A stretch of DNA of 64,000 bases from Vicinamibacterales bacterium (GTDB lineage Bacteria; Acidobacteriota; Vicinamibacteria; Vicinamibacterales; UBA2999), in NCBI GenBank assembly GCA_041659285.1, contig JBAZYO010000002.1, positions 62,001 to 126,000 on the forward strand, written 5' to 3'. The position numbers and the translations under genes are program-made. Shown in pieces: positions 44,603 to 53,886 of the stretch; the first letter of the stretch is position 1; every line of letters starts with the position of its first letter. The notes beneath the pieces are model-generated. The model was not told where the DNA came from and made no database searches. It saw only the letters and a program-made list of their open reading frames with translations.

Positions 44603-47340
44603 CCACGACACGCGACTCGATCGTGGACGCGGAGCGATGGCTTGCCGGAGTGCCGGTCGAGGGCTCTTCGGCGCTTTGTGTCATTGGCCTCGGTCAGGGC
44701 TGTCTGCTGGATGCGTTGGACCAGCGCGGCTGGAGCGGCCGTGTCGTCGCGCTGGAGCCGGACACCTCCTCGTCGCCCGAAGGCCTCGGTCGGCCTCAGG
44801 TCCAGGCATGGCTGAACGCGGGCCGGCTCACGATCGTAGCCGGTCCCACCTACGACGGTCTCGACCGCGCGCTGTTGTCGATCGAGTTGACCTCGGAGAA
44901 GCCGGTGATCGTACTGAATCCGTCGGTGGCGCGCGCGCATCGGGATCAGGCCATGCAGGCCGCTCGGCTCATTGGCCGCGCGTGGTTTGGGGCACGAGCC
45001 AACCAGGAGGCCAAGCGCCAGAACGGCGGGCGCTACCTGCTCAACACGCTGCGCAACGCCCGGACGATAGCGGCGGAGGGCGACGCCGCGGCGCTGGCGG
45101 GCATTGGCGCGCACGTGCCCGCAATTGTGGTCGGCGCCGGCCCCTCGCTCGACCGCAACCTGCCCGACATCGCGGCGTACCGCGATCGCGCGCTGATCAT
45201 CGCCGCGGACACGTCGCTGCGGCCGCTGCTGGCGGCGGGCATCCATCCCGACCTGGTGGTGGCCCTCGATCCAACGGAAACCAACGCGCGCCATCTCACC
45301 GAGCTGCCGCCGTGTCCCGGCACCTTCCTGGTCGCGGAAGGCAGCCTCGATCCGGAAGCGTTGCCTCACTTCGCGGGCCGCACGTTCTTCTTCAACGTGT
45401 CGGATCACCATCCGTGGCCGTGGTTGCGGAGCCTTGGCGTCAGCCGCGGCCGGCTGCGTGCCTGGGGGTCGGTCCTGACCACGGCGTTCGACCTCGCGTT
45501 GACCATGGACTGCGATCCGATCGTGTTCGCCGGGGCGGACCTGGCGTTCACCGATGGTCGGCCGTACGCGCGAGGCACGACGTTTGAGGAGGTCTGGTAC
45601 CGCGCCCAAGCGTGGGGACAGCCTCTCGAGGAGTGCTGGTCCGCCGCTGTCGCGGCGTGGCCGGAGACTTTCGAGACGGACGTACGTGGCGCGTCGGTCC
45701 GCACGGCCCCGCACTTGCGGGCGTTCCGCGATTGGATCGCGACGGAAGCGGGCCGAGCGGTGGGTCGTACGATCTTCAACGGCACCGGTGCCGGCATCCT
45801 GCTCGGACCGGGCATCGTTCAAGCGTCGCTCGAACTGACGCTCTCGCACTTGCCGGCGCTCGCAACGGCCGCGCGCGACCGCATCGCAGGCACCTGCCGC
45901 CCGAACAGGCAGGCGGTATGTCCTTTCCCGGCCGAAATCGACACGCCTACGCTCAACGCCTGGCGCGGCTTCGGCGGCACCGACTGCAACGTCGAAGCGG
46001 TGATGCGGGCACTGGGTCGGTGCGGCGGTCCCGGCCCTCCGGTCGATCTGCCGCCTGCCGTTCGGCCGGCGGCCAACCCGACGACGGATTCGGCGGAAGT
46101 GGTTCTGGAATGCACGGCGGCGGACCGTGACCTCGTCTCTACAATCGAGGACGCGTGGCGACGCCTGGGCGATGTCGATCGACTGGTCCTGCTCGACCAG
46201 ACCGGCGCGCCCGGCGGCGCGTCGGTGAGGCGGGCCCTCTTCCGCTTTCTCGAACGCCATCCAGACGTCACCGCCCGTCACGGCCGTTTTTTCGATCCGT
46301 TCAGCAAGACCTCCTGGGTCGACAGGCGCTCGCCCGGCGAGTTGTTTCCAGGACTGGACCTCGACAAGTTTGCCCCGCATCACGAGGCAGTGGCGATGCG
46401 CCTCGCTCCGCTGCTCGTCGAGCACTTCACGCCAGGATCGGTGCTCGACATCGGGTGCGGGGCAGGCTATTGGCTGCGCGCACTTGAATCACACGGAGTG
46501 GCCGACGTGTGCGGTGTCGAAGGCGAAGATCTGGCCACCTTCGCCCCAACGCGCTCCTTCGATCTGTGTCTCTGTCTCGGTGTTGTCCAGCGGCTCCATG
46601 CCCAGGCAGCCGACGCCGTCGTCGCCGCCTGCACCAAGGCCAGCGATACCGTCGCGTTCTCGGTAGCGGCCGCGGCCATTGGGGCGCCGGGCTATATCAA
46701 CGAGCGGCCGTCGAGCGTGTGGCACGAGCTGTTCCTGGAGCACGGGTTCGCCGCCCACGACGAACTCCGTCCGATCGTCGAGGAACGCTGGGGCGGCTAC
46801 CGCTCGTCGTACGACTTGCTGACGGTGTATCGTCGCGTCGCGAGCGGGGGTAACCAGCTCTCCGCCCCGACACGGAGTGCACTCATCGCGGCGGCCCGCC
46901 GCGCCGACGACCTCGTGCTGCAGACTCATTGGTACGCACACGCCCTCGGCGCCGTGCCACGGGCCACCGGCAAGCCGGCGATGCCGCAGGTGCGCTACGA
47001 GCGGCTGACGATACCTCCGGCGCGGATGGAATCCGGAGGCGCCAAGGGCGTGCGCGTGTTTCGATTCCGTGCCGCCGCCGCGCTGTCGCTCCTCGCACCA
47101 GGCGCCGAACCGCCGAGCCTTCATGAGGACCAGCGCCCGCTGCGGCGCCTCGAGTCGGCCGAACAGGACCGGTCCGGCCTCTTCGGCACGTTCGCAGTGC
47201 ACCAGGATTCGATCGCGTTCTCCGCTGCCGACGGCAGTGATCCGCGCCACAACGGACGACACTACACAGTGTCCGTGCCGGCCCACATTGCCTGGCTCGA
47301 GCGCCTTCCCATCGCGACCATTCTGGAGCACGGCTTGTGA
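44599..47340 (+). CDS. Large DUF115/Maf-like protein fused to a methyltransferase domain
   Basis: The GTG at 44599 overlaps the WbqC stop and gives 913 aa. The centre holds the DUF115/MAF signature AIVVGAGPSLDRNLPDI (175-191), followed by ALIIAADTSLRPLLAAGI and DLVVALDPTE, as in motility accessory factors that transfer nonulosonic acids to flagellin. At about 615-629, VLDIGCGAGYWLRAL starts a SAM methyltransferase domain. The last 120 residues are of unknown fold. The fusion suggests the sugar is transferred and methylated by one enzyme or complex; that is inference. Confidence 0.82.
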   Translation: MTTTRDSIVDAERWLAGVPVEGSSALCVIGLGQGCLLDALDQRGWSGRVVALEPDTSSSPEGLGRPQVQAWLNAGRLTIVAGPTYDGLDRALLSIELTSEKPVIVLNPSVARAHRDQAMQAARLIGRAWFGARANQEAKRQNGGRYLLNTLRNARTIAAEGDAAALAGIGAHVPAIVVGAGPSLDRNLPDIAAYRDRALIIAADTSLRPLLAAGIHPDLVVALDPTETNARHLTELPPCPGTFLVAEGSLDPEALPHFAGRTFFFNVSDHHPWPWLRSLGVSRGRLRAWGSVLTTAFDLALTMDCDPIVFAGADLAFTDGRPYARGTTFEEVWYRAQAWGQPLEECWSAAVAAWPETFETDVRGASVRTAPHLRAFRDWIATEAGRAVGRTIFNGTGAGILLGPGIVQASLELTLSHLPALATAARDRIAGTCRPNRQAVCPFPAEIDTPTLNAWRGFGGTDCNVEAVMRALGRCGGPGPPVDLPPAVRPAANPTTDSAEVVLECTAADRDLVSTIEDAWRRLGDVDRLVLLDQTGAPGGASVRRALFRFLERHPDVTARHGRFFDPFSKTSWVDRRSPGELFPGLDLDKFAPHHEAVAMRLAPLLVEHFTPGSVLDIGCGAGYWLRALESHGVADVCGVEGEDLATFAPTRSFDLCLCLGVVQRLHAQAADAVVAACTKASDTVAFSVAAAAIGAPGYINERPSSVWHELFLEHGFAAHDELRPIVEERWGGYRSSYDLLTVYRRVASGGNQLSAPTRSALIAAARRADDLVLQTHWYAHALGAVPRATGKPAMPQVRYERLTIPPARMESGGAKGVRVFRFRAAAALSLLAPGAEPPSLHEDQRPLRRLESAEQDRSGLFGTFAVHQDSIAFSAADGSDPRHNGRHYTVSVPAHIAWLERLPIATILEHGL

Positions 47341-47348
47341 CCAGCGTC

Positions 47349-48686
47349 TCACAATAGTTCGATCGCGGATCGCGTCCGCTTATACCCCCTACCAGTTGAG
47401 TGGGTGCTCGCCGCGCCGGCGAGCAACCGCTCCGCCATCTCGCTGCCCACGACGATGCGCAGGATGCGTTCCATGTGCGCGTCCTCATCGTGGTGCTGCG
47501 CAACATACCGAAGATTGGCGGCGCGCATCCGTAGGCGTGCCTGCCGATCCGCCAAGAGTCGATCGACGGCACCCCCGGCTTCTTCTGGTGACGTACAGTT
47601 GACGAGGACTGCCCCGAGACCTTGATCGATCGCCTCCCGATAGGTCGCCTGATCGCCAATCACGCCAACACCTCCGGACGCCGCGCATTGAAGGACAGAA
47701 AGCGATAATGGCTCGTCTTGCTGGGTCAGCGACACGAACACATCCGAGATGGACATGAGCTCAGCCACTTGGTCGAGAGGGGCATCGCCATCAACGCCAA
47801 TGAAACGGGAACCGACACCAGCGCTCGCGGCACGCCGGCGTGCTTCGGCCATCGCGACCTCAGTGCCTAAACCGCCGAGAAAGACCAAATACGTGCGTGG
47901 ACGACGCGAGGCCAGATCCAGCAGCCCCTCCAGCGCAACCTCGGAACCCCAGAACGGCCGAAGTCGCCGAACGTTCATGACCACCTCCGCGCCCCTCGGG
48001 ATGCCATACCTGGCGGCAATCTCTGCCGCTTTGGCCTCCGGTGCCGGGGCGAACTGTTGGCGGTTGACGCCCAAAGAGATAACGGCCGTCCGTTGTGATG
48101 GCACTTCGAACTGGTTGATGATGCGCTGCTGAACGCCGCGCGATCCAGCGATGACGTACGTCACCCGCTGCAGGGCCGACTTCATCAACTCCGCCGCTGT
48201 ATCTGACGTGTTACAGAATTGCAGCACATCCCCGCCCCACGCGAAGAGCGTGCGCCGCACGTTGGTGCAGAGAGCGGTCGCCGTCCCGTATGCGAACGCC
48301 TCGTGGCCCAGCACAGCAATTGGACTCAGGGCGTTGACGGCGGCCGCAATCGCGAGACCATCGGCGAGGGGAGGCAGAAGCGAAGGCGGCTGGGCGCCGC
48401 CCTCCCACGACGCGAGGGCGGTCGCCACTCTGTCAGCCGTGGCTCTGTGTAGTTCCGATTCGAGTCGGGCGAGCACGGGCAGGACGAGGTCAAGTACGGA
48501 GCGAACCTCGCGCGCCATTCCGTGCTCCGCCGCGACGACACGCACACCATCCGCGTTGACGCTGGGACCATCCCAGTGATGGGCCGTGACGATTGCGACC
48601 TCGATGCCCCGTTCCTTCCAATAGCGCGCCATCGATTGGACAAATGTCGATTTGGGGTTACCGATCAACACCAGGGGTCGCCGCAT
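47349..48686 (-). CDS. Glycosyltransferase, GT4 family
   Basis: This is a 445-aa enzyme of GT-B fold. The N-terminal domain starts RRPLVLIGNPKSTFVQSMARYW. The C-terminal donor domain has NVRRLRPFWGSEVALEGLLDL, YLVFLGGLGTE, and the GT4-type region VFVSLTQQDEPLSLSVLQCAASG in place of the usual E-x7-E (EPLSLSVLQ). It runs convergent to the DUF115 gene and opposite to the surrounding operons. The base composition appears less GC-rich than its neighbours, hinting at separate origin. A possible GG-N10-GC motif at 48698-48711 is too close to the ATG to be convincing. Confidence 0.8.
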   Translation of the reverse strand: MRRPLVLIGNPKSTFVQSMARYWKERGIEVAIVTAHHWDGPSVNADGVRVVAAEHGMAREVRSVLDLVLPVLARLESELHRATADRVATALASWEGGAQPPSLLPPLADGLAIAAAVNALSPIAVLGHEAFAYGTATALCTNVRRTLFAWGGDVLQFCNTSDTAAELMKSALQRVTYVIAGSRGVQQRIINQFEVPSQRTAVISLGVNRQQFAPAPEAKAAEIAARYGIPRGAEVVMNVRRLRPFWGSEVALEGLLDLASRRPRTYLVFLGGLGTEVAMAEARRRAASAGVGSRFIGVDGDAPLDQVAELMSISDVFVSLTQQDEPLSLSVLQCAASGGVGVIGDQATYREAIDQGLGAVLVNCTSPEEAGGAVDRLLADRQARLRMRAANLRYVAQHHDEDAHMERILRIVVGSEMAERLLAGAASTHSTGRGYKRTRSAIELL

Positions 48687-48817
48687 GCGCGCAAGACCTG
48701 CAAGGTGGCAGCCAGCCCTCTGTTGGCCTTGCTCTTGCTCTGATTCGTCGGCACGGCCTGTTTTTCGGGGGAATTGCCGCGCGCGCTATCGCCCGGCGTC
48801 GGCCCCACGGCAGCCGG

Positions 48818-48833
48818 TGTCGAAGTATCGACA
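48818..48833. promoter_or_regulatory. TGTCGA-AGTA-TCGACA palindrome (putative enhancer)
   Basis: This perfect 6-4-6 palindrome has the same geometry and TGTCG core as those at 29.8 and 40.97 kb. It lies about 140 bases upstream of the predicted sigma-54 start at 48974. The 302-base stretch 48687-48988 otherwise holds no credible gene. Confidence 0.5.
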
Positions 48834-48946
48834 GCGTCGGTTATGAGCAACCGGGACCTGGGCGGCAGGCTCAGTAACGCCAGGAAGACGGACCAGTTGA
48901 TAACGATCAGAACGAAGGTCAGACAAGGCGATCGACCGTGAAGGCG

Positions 48947-48963
48947 TTGGCTAGAACCGTGCA
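48947..48963 (+). promoter_or_regulatory. Possible sigma-54-type promoter for the fused GT4 gene
   Basis: TTGGCTAGAACCGTGCA has TTGGC at -24 and GTGCA at -12, with GG (48949) and GC (48961) exactly 10 bases apart. The start near 48974 places a GGGGA ribosome site and the ATG at 48989 within a 15-base leader. It is a weaker match than the others. Confidence 0.5.
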
Positions 48964-48988
48964 CGCACCACATTCCGGGGACCTGACG

Positions 48989-50638
48989 ATGTTGTCGTCC
49001 TTATCTCGCGGGGCCACAGCCGCAACCGGACCGCGGCGTCGGGTGCTCGTGTTCCGAAGCTGCCGAATGCCACAGTTCCGGTCTGCGCTGGAGCAGGTGA
49101 GACGTCAGCATCCATCGGCAGACGTCTGGGCGTTGACTCACGAGGACTTCTCCGACCAGGTGCTGGCGACCGGTGTTGACCAGGTGGTGACCCATCGTGC
49201 GACCCGCCTTGGCGCCGCTCGACTCGGGCTCAGGCTCCTGATGCGGTTGCGGCGGCTCGACTTCGATGTCGTTGTCATCCCACTCATGAGCGCCCAACTC
49301 GGACCCGCGGCCAATCTGATGCGGCTGGCCGCTTGTCTCGGCGCCCCCACGGTGTCGCTACATGTCGGCGGGGCGCCGATGCGGACAAACCCGCTTCGAA
49401 TCTTCCGCCGGCTTGCGGTCGCCGCGACGCTGAACTGTCGGGACATCGTCATATTGGGGCAAATGCTGCGGGCGGCCGTTCGGCACCGACCAGCCGGAGA
49501 GCCCAGGCTGACCGGAGCGCCGATGCGCGTTCTGCACATCATCAATAGCCTTGGCGTGGGTGGCGCGCAGACGCAGTGCGCGGAACTGGTGAACTGCACG
49601 CCGCGTGGGCAGTTCGATATCGACGTCCTGGTGTTGGCTAACGACAGCGATTTCTCGCTGAACCGGCTACGCCGCAGCGACGTCTCAATCGCCTACCTGG
49701 AGTCCGATTGGCACTCCGGCACTATCGTGGACTCCATCGCTGAACACTGCCGGCGCGGTCGGTACGACGTTGTCCACACATGGCTGCCCATGGCGAACAT
49801 GGTGGGTACGGCCGCCGCCCGGTTGGCTGGCGTGCCTCGGATCTTGGCATCGGTACGAAGCGTCAACCCGGGGAACTTCCCGCAATGGCGGCAATGGTGG
49901 CATCGCATCGGCGATGTTCTGGCGGCTCGGATCGCAGATGTTGTCACCGTCAATGCCCAGCCGCTCGTCAAGGATCACGCCGGGTGGGCTCTGATGAATC
50001 CGCGCCGCGTCCAGGTCGTGCACAACGGCATCGATCCGTCTTTCATTCAAGAGGACTTGGCGGCTGCGCGCACATGGTTGCGCCAGTCGCTGGCCATTGC
50101 GGCTGACACGCCCCTGATCGGGTGCGTTGGGCGCTTGGCCATCGAGAAGGACCAGGCGACACTCGTACGCGCGCTCGCCCTGCTTCGGGATGACCGCGTC
50201 CGATTCCACGCGGTCCTGGTGGGCGACGGAGCGTGCGAGGCCGCTCTGCGGGCGCTGGTCGTCGACCTGGGTCTGGGTGATTGCATTTCGTTTCTTGGCG
50301 CGCGCACCGATGCCCGCCGGATCATGGCGGGTCTTGACGTGCTGGCCCTGACGTCGCGTTTCGAAGGCTTTCCCAACGTCTTGCTCGAGGCCGGGCTTCT
50401 GGGTGTACCTGTTGTTTCGACTGATGCCGGTGGCGTCATCGATGTGCTGGCCGATGCGGAGGGGCTCTGTCCGTGCGGCGACGCGCGGGCCGTGGCCAAG
50501 GCACTGTCGTCAACGATCCGACATCCCGAGCGGACCGCGGCGAGGGCGGTGCGGTTGAAGGCCCGGTGCCATGAGCACTTCACCGCTGATCGGATGGTGG
50601 CGAAGTGGATGGCGCTGTACCAGCACGGCGCGGCGTGA
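48989..50638 (+). CDS. GT4 glycosyltransferase fused to an N-terminal Rossmann-like module
   Basis: The ATG at 48989 (GGGGA site) gives 549 aa. Residues about 15-170 (RRVLVFRSCRMPQFRSALEQ ... FDVVVIPLMSAQLG) form a module like the N-terminal half of GT9 heptosyltransferases. From Met179 a complete GT4 enzyme begins: MRVLHIINSLGVGGAQTQ, FIGCVGRLAIEKDQ-like donor region and LTSRFEGFPNVLLEAG (E-x7-E). Met179 has its own GGAG five to six bases upstream, so a separate GT4 could also be made. The 55.9-57.5 kb gene pair encodes the same two parts as separate proteins. Confidence 0.82.
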   Translation: MLSSLSRGATAATGPRRRVLVFRSCRMPQFRSALEQVRRQHPSADVWALTHEDFSDQVLATGVDQVVTHRATRLGAARLGLRLLMRLRRLDFDVVVIPLMSAQLGPAANLMRLAACLGAPTVSLHVGGAPMRTNPLRIFRRLAVAATLNCRDIVILGQMLRAAVRHRPAGEPRLTGAPMRVLHIINSLGVGGAQTQCAELVNCTPRGQFDIDVLVLANDSDFSLNRLRRSDVSIAYLESDWHSGTIVDSIAEHCRRGRYDVVHTWLPMANMVGTAAARLAGVPRILASVRSVNPGNFPQWRQWWHRIGDVLAARIADVVTVNAQPLVKDHAGWALMNPRRVQVVHNGIDPSFIQEDLAAARTWLRQSLAIAADTPLIGCVGRLAIEKDQATLVRALALLRDDRVRFHAVLVGDGACEAALRALVVDLGLGDCISFLGARTDARRIMAGLDVLALTSRFEGFPNVLLEAGLLGVPVVSTDAGGVIDVLADAEGLCPCGDARAVAKALSSTIRHPERTAARAVRLKARCHEHFTADRMVAKWMALYQHGAA

Positions 50639-50687
50639 GGGTGAGGGCCTGGTACGACCGACTGTTGCCAGACAAAGGAGACAGACA

Positions 50688-52016
50688 GTGAAAATCGACT
50701 TGCTCGAGTGGATTTGTTGCCCGGACTGCAAGAGCGACCTGGCGCTCGCAGTGACCACCGGCGATGCCACGACCGTGACTGAAGGCACGCTGGCCTGCGC
50801 GACGTGCCACGCCAGCTATCCGATTGTGAGGGGCGTGCCGCGGTTCGTTCGTCATGATGGTTATGTCGGCACCTTCTCATACGAATGGAACAAGTGGAGT
50901 CGCGTCCAGCTCGACCCGGCCAACGGCGGGCGCGAATCGGAAGAGACCTTCACCGAGAAGACCGGCTTCACACCCGGCGACCTGCGCGGCAAGCTTGTAC
51001 TCGATGTCGGCTGCGGCGCCGGACGTTTCCTCGACATCGCCTCGCGCTGGGGCGCGCGGTCCATCGGCATCGACTTCTCGTTCGCGGTCGAAGCATCGCA
51101 GGCGAATCTCGGACTGCGGCCCAATGTTGACGTCATCCAGGCTGACGTGTTCCATTTGCCGTTCCGCGATGAGATCTTCGACGCCATCTTCTCGATCGGC
51201 GTCCTTCACCACACTCGCAATACGCGTGAGGCGTTTCTGTCGCTGCCTCGGCACCTGAAGAGCGGTGGTGAGATCGCGGTGTGGCTTTACTACTACACCG
51301 ATCCACTCTACAACCGCGCCACGGATTTCTGGCGGCGCGTGGTGGGCGGGTGGCCCAACGGCGCCATCTATGCGTGGTCGTGGCTGCTCTGCTTTCTCTT
51401 CTCTGGGCTGTACAGGCGGCCGTTCATGTCGCGCTGGCCATGGGGCCACCTCCGTCGCGTACTACCGGTTAACACGCATCCAGACTGGCATTGGCGTGTA
51501 CTCGACACGTTCGATTGGTACTCGCCGGTATATCAAGACAAGGACTGCTCGCCCGAGCGCGTCGTCAATTGGTGCCGCGAGGGCGGCCTGCGTGGCGTGG
51601 AGCTCCTCACCTTCCCCACCTCCATTCGCGCGCGCAAGGATCCCAAGGGGACACTCCCGCTCCTTAAGGCACTCCCTGACTTGAGTAACAAGCGCCTCGT
51701 GGTGTTCGGGGCCGGCGCGGCAGGTCTACTGGCCTTCGAGCAGCTCCAGAAAATCGGTATTCCCAACCAAGTGGTCGCAGTGTGCGATAACGACCCGGCA
51801 AAGGCTGGCGCGCGCTTCGCGGGGCATACGGTCAGGCCCTTTGATGATGTGCCACGGGACAGCTATGACCACATCGTCATCGCATCGCCGGGCGGCCTGC
51901 CCGCCATCTCCGCGCAACTCAGCCAGGCTGGCTTGGTGGACAAGCGCGACTTCTTTTCGCTGGGATTCGTCGAAAACCTCACGCCGCTGCTCCGCTTGGC
52001 CAGTTCGGAAACGTAG
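50688..52016 (+). CDS. Methyltransferase with Trm112-like zinc ribbon and C-terminal Rossmann domain
   Basis: The GTG start is fixed by an AAAGGAG site 8 bases upstream, giving 442 aa. Residues 10-45 form a zinc ribbon (CCPDC ... CATC ASYPIVRGVPRFV) of Trm112/YbaR type. The methyltransferase core has LVLDVGCGAGRFLDIA and FDAIFSIGVLHHT. The final 110 residues (RLVVFGAGAAGLLAFEQLQ ... VVAVCDNDPAKAG ... IVIASPGG) are a Rossmann module shared with two other proteins in this island. It is a likely sugar C- or O-methyltransferase. A relic of another methyltransferase follows directly. Confidence 0.85.
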   Translation: MKIDLLEWICCPDCKSDLALAVTTGDATTVTEGTLACATCHASYPIVRGVPRFVRHDGYVGTFSYEWNKWSRVQLDPANGGRESEETFTEKTGFTPGDLRGKLVLDVGCGAGRFLDIASRWGARSIGIDFSFAVEASQANLGLRPNVDVIQADVFHLPFRDEIFDAIFSIGVLHHTRNTREAFLSLPRHLKSGGEIAVWLYYYTDPLYNRATDFWRRVVGGWPNGAIYAWSWLLCFLFSGLYRRPFMSRWPWGHLRRVLPVNTHPDWHWRVLDTFDWYSPVYQDKDCSPERVVNWCREGGLRGVELLTFPTSIRARKDPKGTLPLLKALPDLSNKRLVVFGAGAAGLLAFEQLQKIGIPNQVVAVCDNDPAKAGARFAGHTVRPFDDVPRDSYDHIVIASPGGLPAISAQLSQAGLVDKRDFFSLGFVENLTPLLRLASSET

Positions 52017-52160
52017 CGCCACAATCTGATCGGCATGCTCTGCATCGACGCCGTCGGCATGGTGCAACGCGATTTCGACCGCTACCTGCCGCTGTGTGCT
52101 GACGGCTGCATTCTTTCGGTCGACGCATCTATCGTCTGTGGGGCACTGATGTTTGCCTAG
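52017..52160 (+). pseudogene. Relic of a Methyltransf_24-type gene
   Basis: The stretch right after the previous stop, read in the same frame, gives GMLCIDAVGMVQRDFDRYL and PLCADGCILSVDAS, then a stop (52158-52160). This resembles the LLFIDGDHxYxxVxxDFxRYLPLxxPGGxxxxDD region of Methyltransf_24 enzymes (compare the intact 43.1 kb gene), but with the catalytic GDH changed and both ends missing. It is therefore most likely a fragment. Its position beside the HipBA module suggests DNA was lost or gained here. Confidence 0.45.
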
Positions 52161-53410
52161 CCGCGGGCCGTCCGCAGGTCGTCATGCTCGAAGGCGGACG
52201 CCATCCGGTCGAGCGCCGCCGTCGAGAGACCGTGCCGCGCGCCTTCCTCGCGCCACGTCGAGACGGCGTGCCCAACGGCCCCAGCCAGGGCCCGTGCCTT
52301 ACCGGCATCGAGTTCAAAGTAGCCGGCCACCGCCATCGCCAGGGCGAGGGATGCCGTGGTGTCGTCTTCGTTGATGGCCGTGGTGAGGATGCGCGGCTTG
52401 ATATCGACGGGCACCGGATTGAGGTCGAAAGCGGGCGACAGTCGCCAGCCGCCTGGTCCTTCGTACAGAAACCCGTGGTTACGCAGGTGGTCGTCGGTAT
52501 TCGAGATCAGGATGTTGAAGACCATCCGGCACCAGAGCGCCTGAATGTCTTCCCGCGGCGCGGCCCCATGCTGTCGCAGGGCATCGACGATTTCGAGATA
52601 GCTCCGCGTCTCGGTGTCTCGAGCGCCCAGCATGCTCATGGCCGACAGATACGGAATGCGCCGCCGGCCGTCCCGATCGAAACGCCGCAGCAGGAGCACG
52701 GATTTGCCCGCCACGGTTTCGAGGCGGGCGGCGGGAACCCTGAGACCGGCCTTCCGAGCCAACGCCAGGGCCACCGCCTCCCACACCACCGTGTCGTATT
52801 CATCGTCGCGGTGGGGGAACTTCGCGATGGCGAGGCTGCCGTCCTGCTCTCGCACCGACGCCTTGGGCCGGGCACCGCCCAGCGACGAGCCCGGCGCAAC
52901 GAGCAGGCGCAGGTCCTCGTCGGTGTCTTCGTCGTCCACCACGCGCTCGGCGGCCGACAACAGCCTCGGGAGTTCGACCAGAGGCGGGATGCGCGTGCCC
53001 CCCTGTTCGCGCAAGAACGGTCCGCCTTCGTGTTCGGCAAATCGTAACGCACCCTGTCGCGCCTCGTCGTCCACAAGCAGGAGGTAGTCGATCTCCTGGA
53101 GAGTGCGGGGGACGCTCCCCACTTTCGCCGAGCGCCGGCGTTCCATACGCCGCATCAGCGCCCGGCCCCAACGGTCCGGCGCCGAATCCCCGATGGCGCC
53201 AAACATCGGCGCGTCCGCGGGGGTGTGAAACGGACCGGGGCCCAGCTTGAGGGCCGGCTCCAGCGAGAAACGCCGGGCATGCCGCAGCCACCCGGCGTCG
53301 TATTCAAAGGTCGCGGTCTCCCGGTTCTTGCGGACACGAGCCCAAAGACGTCCGACGAGATGCGGGACACCTGCCAGGTCGGCGTGGACGAGGATTTCCC
53401 GATCCATCAC
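52157..53410 (-). CDS. hipA: HipA-type toxin kinase
   Basis: This is a 417-aa Ser/Thr kinase of the HipA family. The N-terminal region has GPFHTPADAPMFGAIGDSAPDRWG. The kinase part shows SSLGGARPKASV (phosphate-binding region), the Lys of IAKFPH, LLLRRFDRDGRRRIPYLSA and the catalytic loop ISNTDDHLRNHGFL, followed by SPAFDLNPVP (metal-binding Asp). HipA phosphorylates glutamyl-tRNA synthetase in E. coli and causes dormancy; related kinases have other tRNA-synthetase targets. The start overlaps hipB by four bases. Confidence 0.92.
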   Translation of the reverse strand: MMDREILVHADLAGVPHLVGRLWARVRKNRETATFEYDAGWLRHARRFSLEPALKLGPGPFHTPADAPMFGAIGDSAPDRWGRALMRRMERRRSAKVGSVPRTLQEIDYLLLVDDEARQGALRFAEHEGGPFLREQGGTRIPPLVELPRLLSAAERVVDDEDTDEDLRLLVAPGSSLGGARPKASVREQDGSLAIAKFPHRDDEYDTVVWEAVALALARKAGLRVPAARLETVAGKSVLLLRRFDRDGRRRIPYLSAMSMLGARDTETRSYLEIVDALRQHGAAPREDIQALWCRMVFNILISNTDDHLRNHGFLYEGPGGWRLSPAFDLNPVPVDIKPRILTTAINEDDTTASLALAMAVAGYFELDAGKARALAGAVGHAVSTWREEGARHGLSTAALDRMASAFEHDDLRTARG

Positions 53411-53751
53411 GCGCCCTCGATGCCTTTCGGTGTGCGCGGTCCCCTAATACGCTTCGGCAAATGCTCTTCTTCAAGCTCACGGCCGAGTGAGTCGTGCTTG
53501 GGATCGGCAATGTCGGCCAGGCGCTCGACCATGCCCATCACGAAAAGGACGGTGGCGCAGATGCCAAGCGCCACACCGGGATCGCCCTTTTCAAGCTTCA
53601 GAAGGGTCGTGCGGCTGATCGAAGCGCGCTCGGCCGCGATGGCCGCAGGAATACGGCGGCGCCGACGGGCATCGCGGATGTCGTGCCCCAGCTTGCGTAA
53701 AGCGCGTCTGACGGGGATCGGGACGACGACTGACGCTCGACTCGTTCTCAT
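53407..53751 (-). CDS. hipB: HipB-type helix-turn-helix antitoxin
   Basis: This is a 114-aa protein with a Cro/C1-type helix-turn-helix at about 17-60 (LGHDIRDARRRRRIPAAIAAERASISRTTLLKLEKGDPGV region). The chain then has an LFVMGMVERLADIADP helix and a basic tail. In HipBA systems the antitoxin binds the toxin and represses its own operon. The gene is directly upstream of hipA and overlaps it by ATGA. It is preceded by a markedly AT-rich promoter. Confidence 0.88.
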   Translation of the reverse strand: MRTSRASVVVPIPVRRALRKLGHDIRDARRRRRIPAAIAAERASISRTTLLKLEKGDPGVALGICATVLFVMGMVERLADIADPKHDSLGRELEEEHLPKRIRGPRTPKGIEGA

Positions 53752-53816
53752 GCTGTAACGTCCATTTTAATGCTCTCTATATAGCTTATTGTATATTATT
53801 ATGAACGTTTCACAAA
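53752..53816 (-). promoter_or_regulatory. AT-rich hipBA promoter
   Basis: On the minus strand TTGTGA (53815-53810), a 16-base spacer and TACAAT (53793-53788) form a good sigma-70 promoter. The palindrome CTATATAG (53777-53784), just downstream of the -10, is a candidate HipB operator. The stretch is about three-quarters A+T, in sharp contrast to its surroundings. Confidence 0.6.
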
Positions 53817-53886
53817 GCAGCAGACTCAGCACCGCATTGCCCTGATGGCTGCCGCCTTCCTGTCTCCAGTCAGTCGAACCGCCAGC

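Noticed and set aside
48698..48711. GG-N10-GC motif on the minus strand before the GT4 gene at 48686
   Set aside because: The predicted start would fall on the ATG itself, leaving no leader; such motifs arise by chance about once per 80 bases at this GC content.
48665..48973. Open frame of 102 aa on the minus strand with one hydrophobic stretch
   Set aside because: It overlaps the start of the GT4 gene, covers the palindrome and promoter upstream of 48989, and shows no recognisable family; it is more likely a chance frame in GC-rich DNA.
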